From NCBI GenBank assembly GCA_937901185.1, contig CALCHR010000092.1, forward strand, positions 1 through 7,115: DNA of 7,115 nt, in the 5' to 3' direction. Source of the stretch: an uncultured Bacteroidales bacterium. Its GTDB lineage: Bacteria > Bacteroidota > Bacteroidia > Bacteroidales > Bacteroidaceae. Below the pieces are notes generated by a model, which had not been told where the DNA came from, did no database searches, and saw only the letters and a program-made list of their open reading frames with translations. Of this stretch, positions 5,764 through 7,115 are shown in pieces (within the stretch, counting starts at the first letter, position 1; the number at the start of each line of letters is the position of its first letter). The position numbers and the translations under genes are program-made.

Positions 5764-6921
5764 ATGAAAATCAAGTTTTTAGTTACTGCCATCATCATGG
5801 CTTTGACATGCTCCAGCCTCCACGCTCAGGAGAGCAAGAAAGACTACCATCCCTATCCTTACGGCTTTATCAGCGTGCAAGGCGGTGGTCAAACCACCTT
5901 CACCAACCACCCCGCCAAGAAGCTCATCACTCCTGTGGGCGCATTCTCCGTGGGAGCCTTCATCACCCCCGCTGTGGGTGTGCGCTTCCACGCCAACGGA
6001 TGGAAGAACAAAGGCTATCTCCCTGCCTACAACCAGGGCTACAACTACAACTATGCCACCGGCAACCTCGACTTGATGCTGAACCTCACCAACATGTTCT
6101 GCCGCAAGCACGAGAGCCACTTCCTCAACGTCATCCTCCTCGGTGGTTTCGGTTTGAGCTATGCCTGGGACAATGACGACCTCAACGCCTTCAAGCAAAG
6201 CAACAATGCCCACATGCCCCTGGCTTGGGAAGACGACCGCCTCGTTCACAACTTCCGCGCCGGCCTTATGCTCGAGGGTAACGTAAGCAAGCACCTCGGC
6301 GTGAACCTCGAAGTGAGCGCCAACAACCTCCACGACCGCTTCAACTCTAAGCAGAACGGCCGCGGCGACTGGCAACTCACAGCCATGGTAGGCCTCACCT
6401 ACAAGTTTGGCTTTAAGAAGCGCAAGGTAGAATCCCCCGTCGTAGTGGTGCCCGAGCCCGTGATGGAAACTCCCGTGGCGCCCGCTCCTGCACCTGTGGT
6501 AGAAGAAGTGGTAGAAGAGCCTAAGGTAGAGGTAGTAGAAGAGCCCGCACCCGCAGTAGTGGAAGAGCCCGCACCTGCTCCTGTCCCCGCAGAATTGGCA
6601 GAGAATATCTACTTCAACATCAACAGCTCTGTCATCACCGACGTCGAAGCTGCCAAGGTGAAAGCCATTGCCGAATGGCTCAACAGCCACCCCACAGCCA
6701 CAGTGCAGCTCACCGGTTATGCCGACGCCGGAACCGGTAACGCCAACATCAACCTGAAGCTCTCCAAGAACCGTGCCAACGCCGTAGCCAAACAGCTCAA
6801 GAAAGACTACAACATTGATGCCGACAGAATCAAGGTGAGCGTGAAAGGCGACACCGAGCAACCGTACTCGCCCAACGAGAAGAACCGCGCCGTGATGGTC
6901 TACGCCAAAGAAAAGCTCTAA
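5764..6921 (+). CDS. OmpA-family outer-membrane protein (beta-barrel plus peptidoglycan-binding domain)
   Basis: This 385-residue protein has a signal peptide (K2, K4, hydrophobic 5-15, likely cleavage after A21 before Q22). Residues about 30-216 have the alternating pattern and aromatic content of a transmembrane beta-barrel, ending in LTYKFGF at 211-217. A Pro/Val/Glu-rich linker covers about 222-277. The C-terminal OmpA-like domain (about 280-385) starts with NIYFNINSS at 281-289 and carries D321 in TGYAD and R337 in LSKNRA, the positions that hold diaminopimelate of peptidoglycan in OmpA, plus the closing NEKNRAV at 371-377. It should anchor the outer membrane to the cell wall and may be abundant. 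C16 in ALTC is not a good lipobox, so it is not called a lipoprotein. The ATG at 5764 gives the signal peptide directly. The 48-nt gap after nadB is A/C-rich with no Shine-Dalgarno motif and no TAnnTTTG box, so transcription from nadB or an unrecognised promoter is possible. An intrinsic terminator follows. Confidence 0.92.
   Translation: MKIKFLVTAIIMALTCSSLHAQESKKDYHPYPYGFISVQGGGQTTFTNHPAKKLITPVGAFSVGAFITPAVGVRFHANGWKNKGYLPAYNQGYNYNYATGNLDLMLNLTNMFCRKHESHFLNVILLGGFGLSYAWDNDDLNAFKQSNNAHMPLAWEDDRLVHNFRAGLMLEGNVSKHLGVNLEVSANNLHDRFNSKQNGRGDWQLTAMVGLTYKFGFKKRKVESPVVVVPEPVMETPVAPAPAPVVEEVVEEPKVEVVEEPAPAVVEEPAPAPVPAELAENIYFNINSSVITDVEAAKVKAIAEWLNSHPTATVQLTGYADAGTGNANINLKLSKNRANAVAKQLKKDYNIDADRIKVSVKGDTEQPYSPNEKNRAVMVYAKEKL
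6532..6579 (+). repeat. Two 24-bp tandem repeats coding the OmpA linker
   Basis: The units at 6532-6555 and 6556-6579 differ at three of 24 positions and each encodes VVEEPAPA. Shorter GTAGAAGA-like units precede them from about 6499. The repeat lies in the hinge between barrel and peptidoglycan-binding domain, where length changes in whole units would keep the frame. Confidence 0.75.
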
Positions 6922-6946
6922 ACCGAGCGCACACATCATACCCAAG

Positions 6947-6975
6947 GCCCCGTCTGCCACAGGCGGGGCTTTTTT
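6947..6975 (+). terminator. Intrinsic terminator after the OmpA-family gene
   Basis: GCCCCGTCTG (6947-6956) pairs with CAGGCGGGGC (6960-6969) over 10 bp with one G-U pair and the loop CCA, followed directly by six T's (6970-6975). It lies 25 nt past the stop codon and would end a nadB-ompA or ompA transcript. Confidence 0.9.
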
Positions 6976-7008
6976 GTGCCCATCCGGCAAAGAGAGCCTT
7001 TTCCCCGC

Positions 7009-7025
7009 AAGCCTCTCAGAGGCTT
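7009..7025. other. Short inverted repeat in the right-hand intergenic region
   Basis: AAGCCTC and GAGGCTT flank TCA (7009-7025), a 7-bp stem with a 3-nt loop. It is followed by five A's on the + strand and by no T-run on either strand, so it is not a standard terminator. No gene is seen between 6976 and the window end. Confidence 0.35.
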
Positions 7026-7080
7026 AAAAACGGCCTTTGTAAGCGCCTGAAAATCAAGGGGCATTTTCGGGCATTTCTTA

Positions 7081-7115
7081 GGTAAAAGCTAGGTAAATTT
7101 CGGTAACTACTAAGA
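7081..7115. repeat. Edge repeat: phased GGTAA motifs ending in an exact repeat copy
   Basis: GGTAA occurs at 7081, 7092 and 7102, at 11-bp and 10-bp spacing. The last is the full 14-base string GGTAACTACTAAGA (7102-7115), identical to positions 1-14. It looks like the left-hand start of another array that continues beyond the window. Confidence 0.6.

Noticed and set aside
5779..6990. 403-codon minus strand frame opposite the OmpA-family gene
   Set aside because: It mirrors the codon pattern of the real gene, including a Cys/Gly/Tyr-rich stretch opposite the linker repeats, and runs through the terminator; no family match is recognised.
1..7115. Terminal direct repeats as target-site duplication of a mobile element, or as proof of a circular molecule
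   Set aside because: The window holds housekeeping and envelope genes with no transposase, integrase or replication gene, and the repeat also occurs in tandem at 23-35. A 14-bp identity is too short to establish circularity.

Overview
The window looks like a stretch of Bacteroidales chromosome, most plausibly Prevotella or a close relative. Three things point there. Promoter-like TAnnTTTG elements (the Bacteroidetes -7 box) precede three of the genes. The genes lack Shine-Dalgarno sequences and have A-rich leaders instead. The gene content also fits: a variant HU protein followed by a tiny 'smalltalk'-type ORF, a secreted four-domain M16 peptidase and an OmpA-family porin. Coding regions are G/C-rich at third positions, while the 3850-4125 gap is AT-rich.

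Layout. Positions 1-316 hold no convincing gene. They start with two copies of a GTAACTACTAAGA repeat 21 bp apart, followed by purine-rich noncoding DNA and a diverged repeat copy. A promoter at 317-324 drives a two-gene unit on the + strand: a 135-residue HU-type DNA-binding protein (409-816) and, 15 nt later, a 35-codon hydrophobic peptide gene (832-939). A perfect 12-bp stem hairpin (966-994) separates this unit from the convergent M16 zinc peptidase gene (1021-3849, minus strand) and serves mainly as the terminator of the latter. The 276-bp region 3850-4125 is divergent. It carries the M16 promoter overlapped by a perfect 16-bp palindrome, an unassigned terminator-like hairpin, and the nadB promoter. 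L-aspartate oxidase, nadB (4126-5715), is followed after 48 nt by an OmpA-family outer-membrane protein gene (5764-6921) with a clear intrinsic terminator (6947-6975). The last bases return to the same repeat family and end in an exact 14-bp copy of the window's first 14 bases.

How the genes relate. HU and the small peptide form a micro-operon typical of Bacteroidales whose purpose is unknown. M16 (periplasmic or envelope proteolysis) and OmpA (outer membrane to peptidoglycan tether) are envelope proteins. NadB makes iminoaspartate for NAD synthesis, but its usual partners nadA and nadC are not here. No mobile element, tRNA, rRNA, CRISPR array or defence system was recognised. The least explained elements are the edge repeats, the small peptide, the M16 promoter palindrome and the orphan hairpin.
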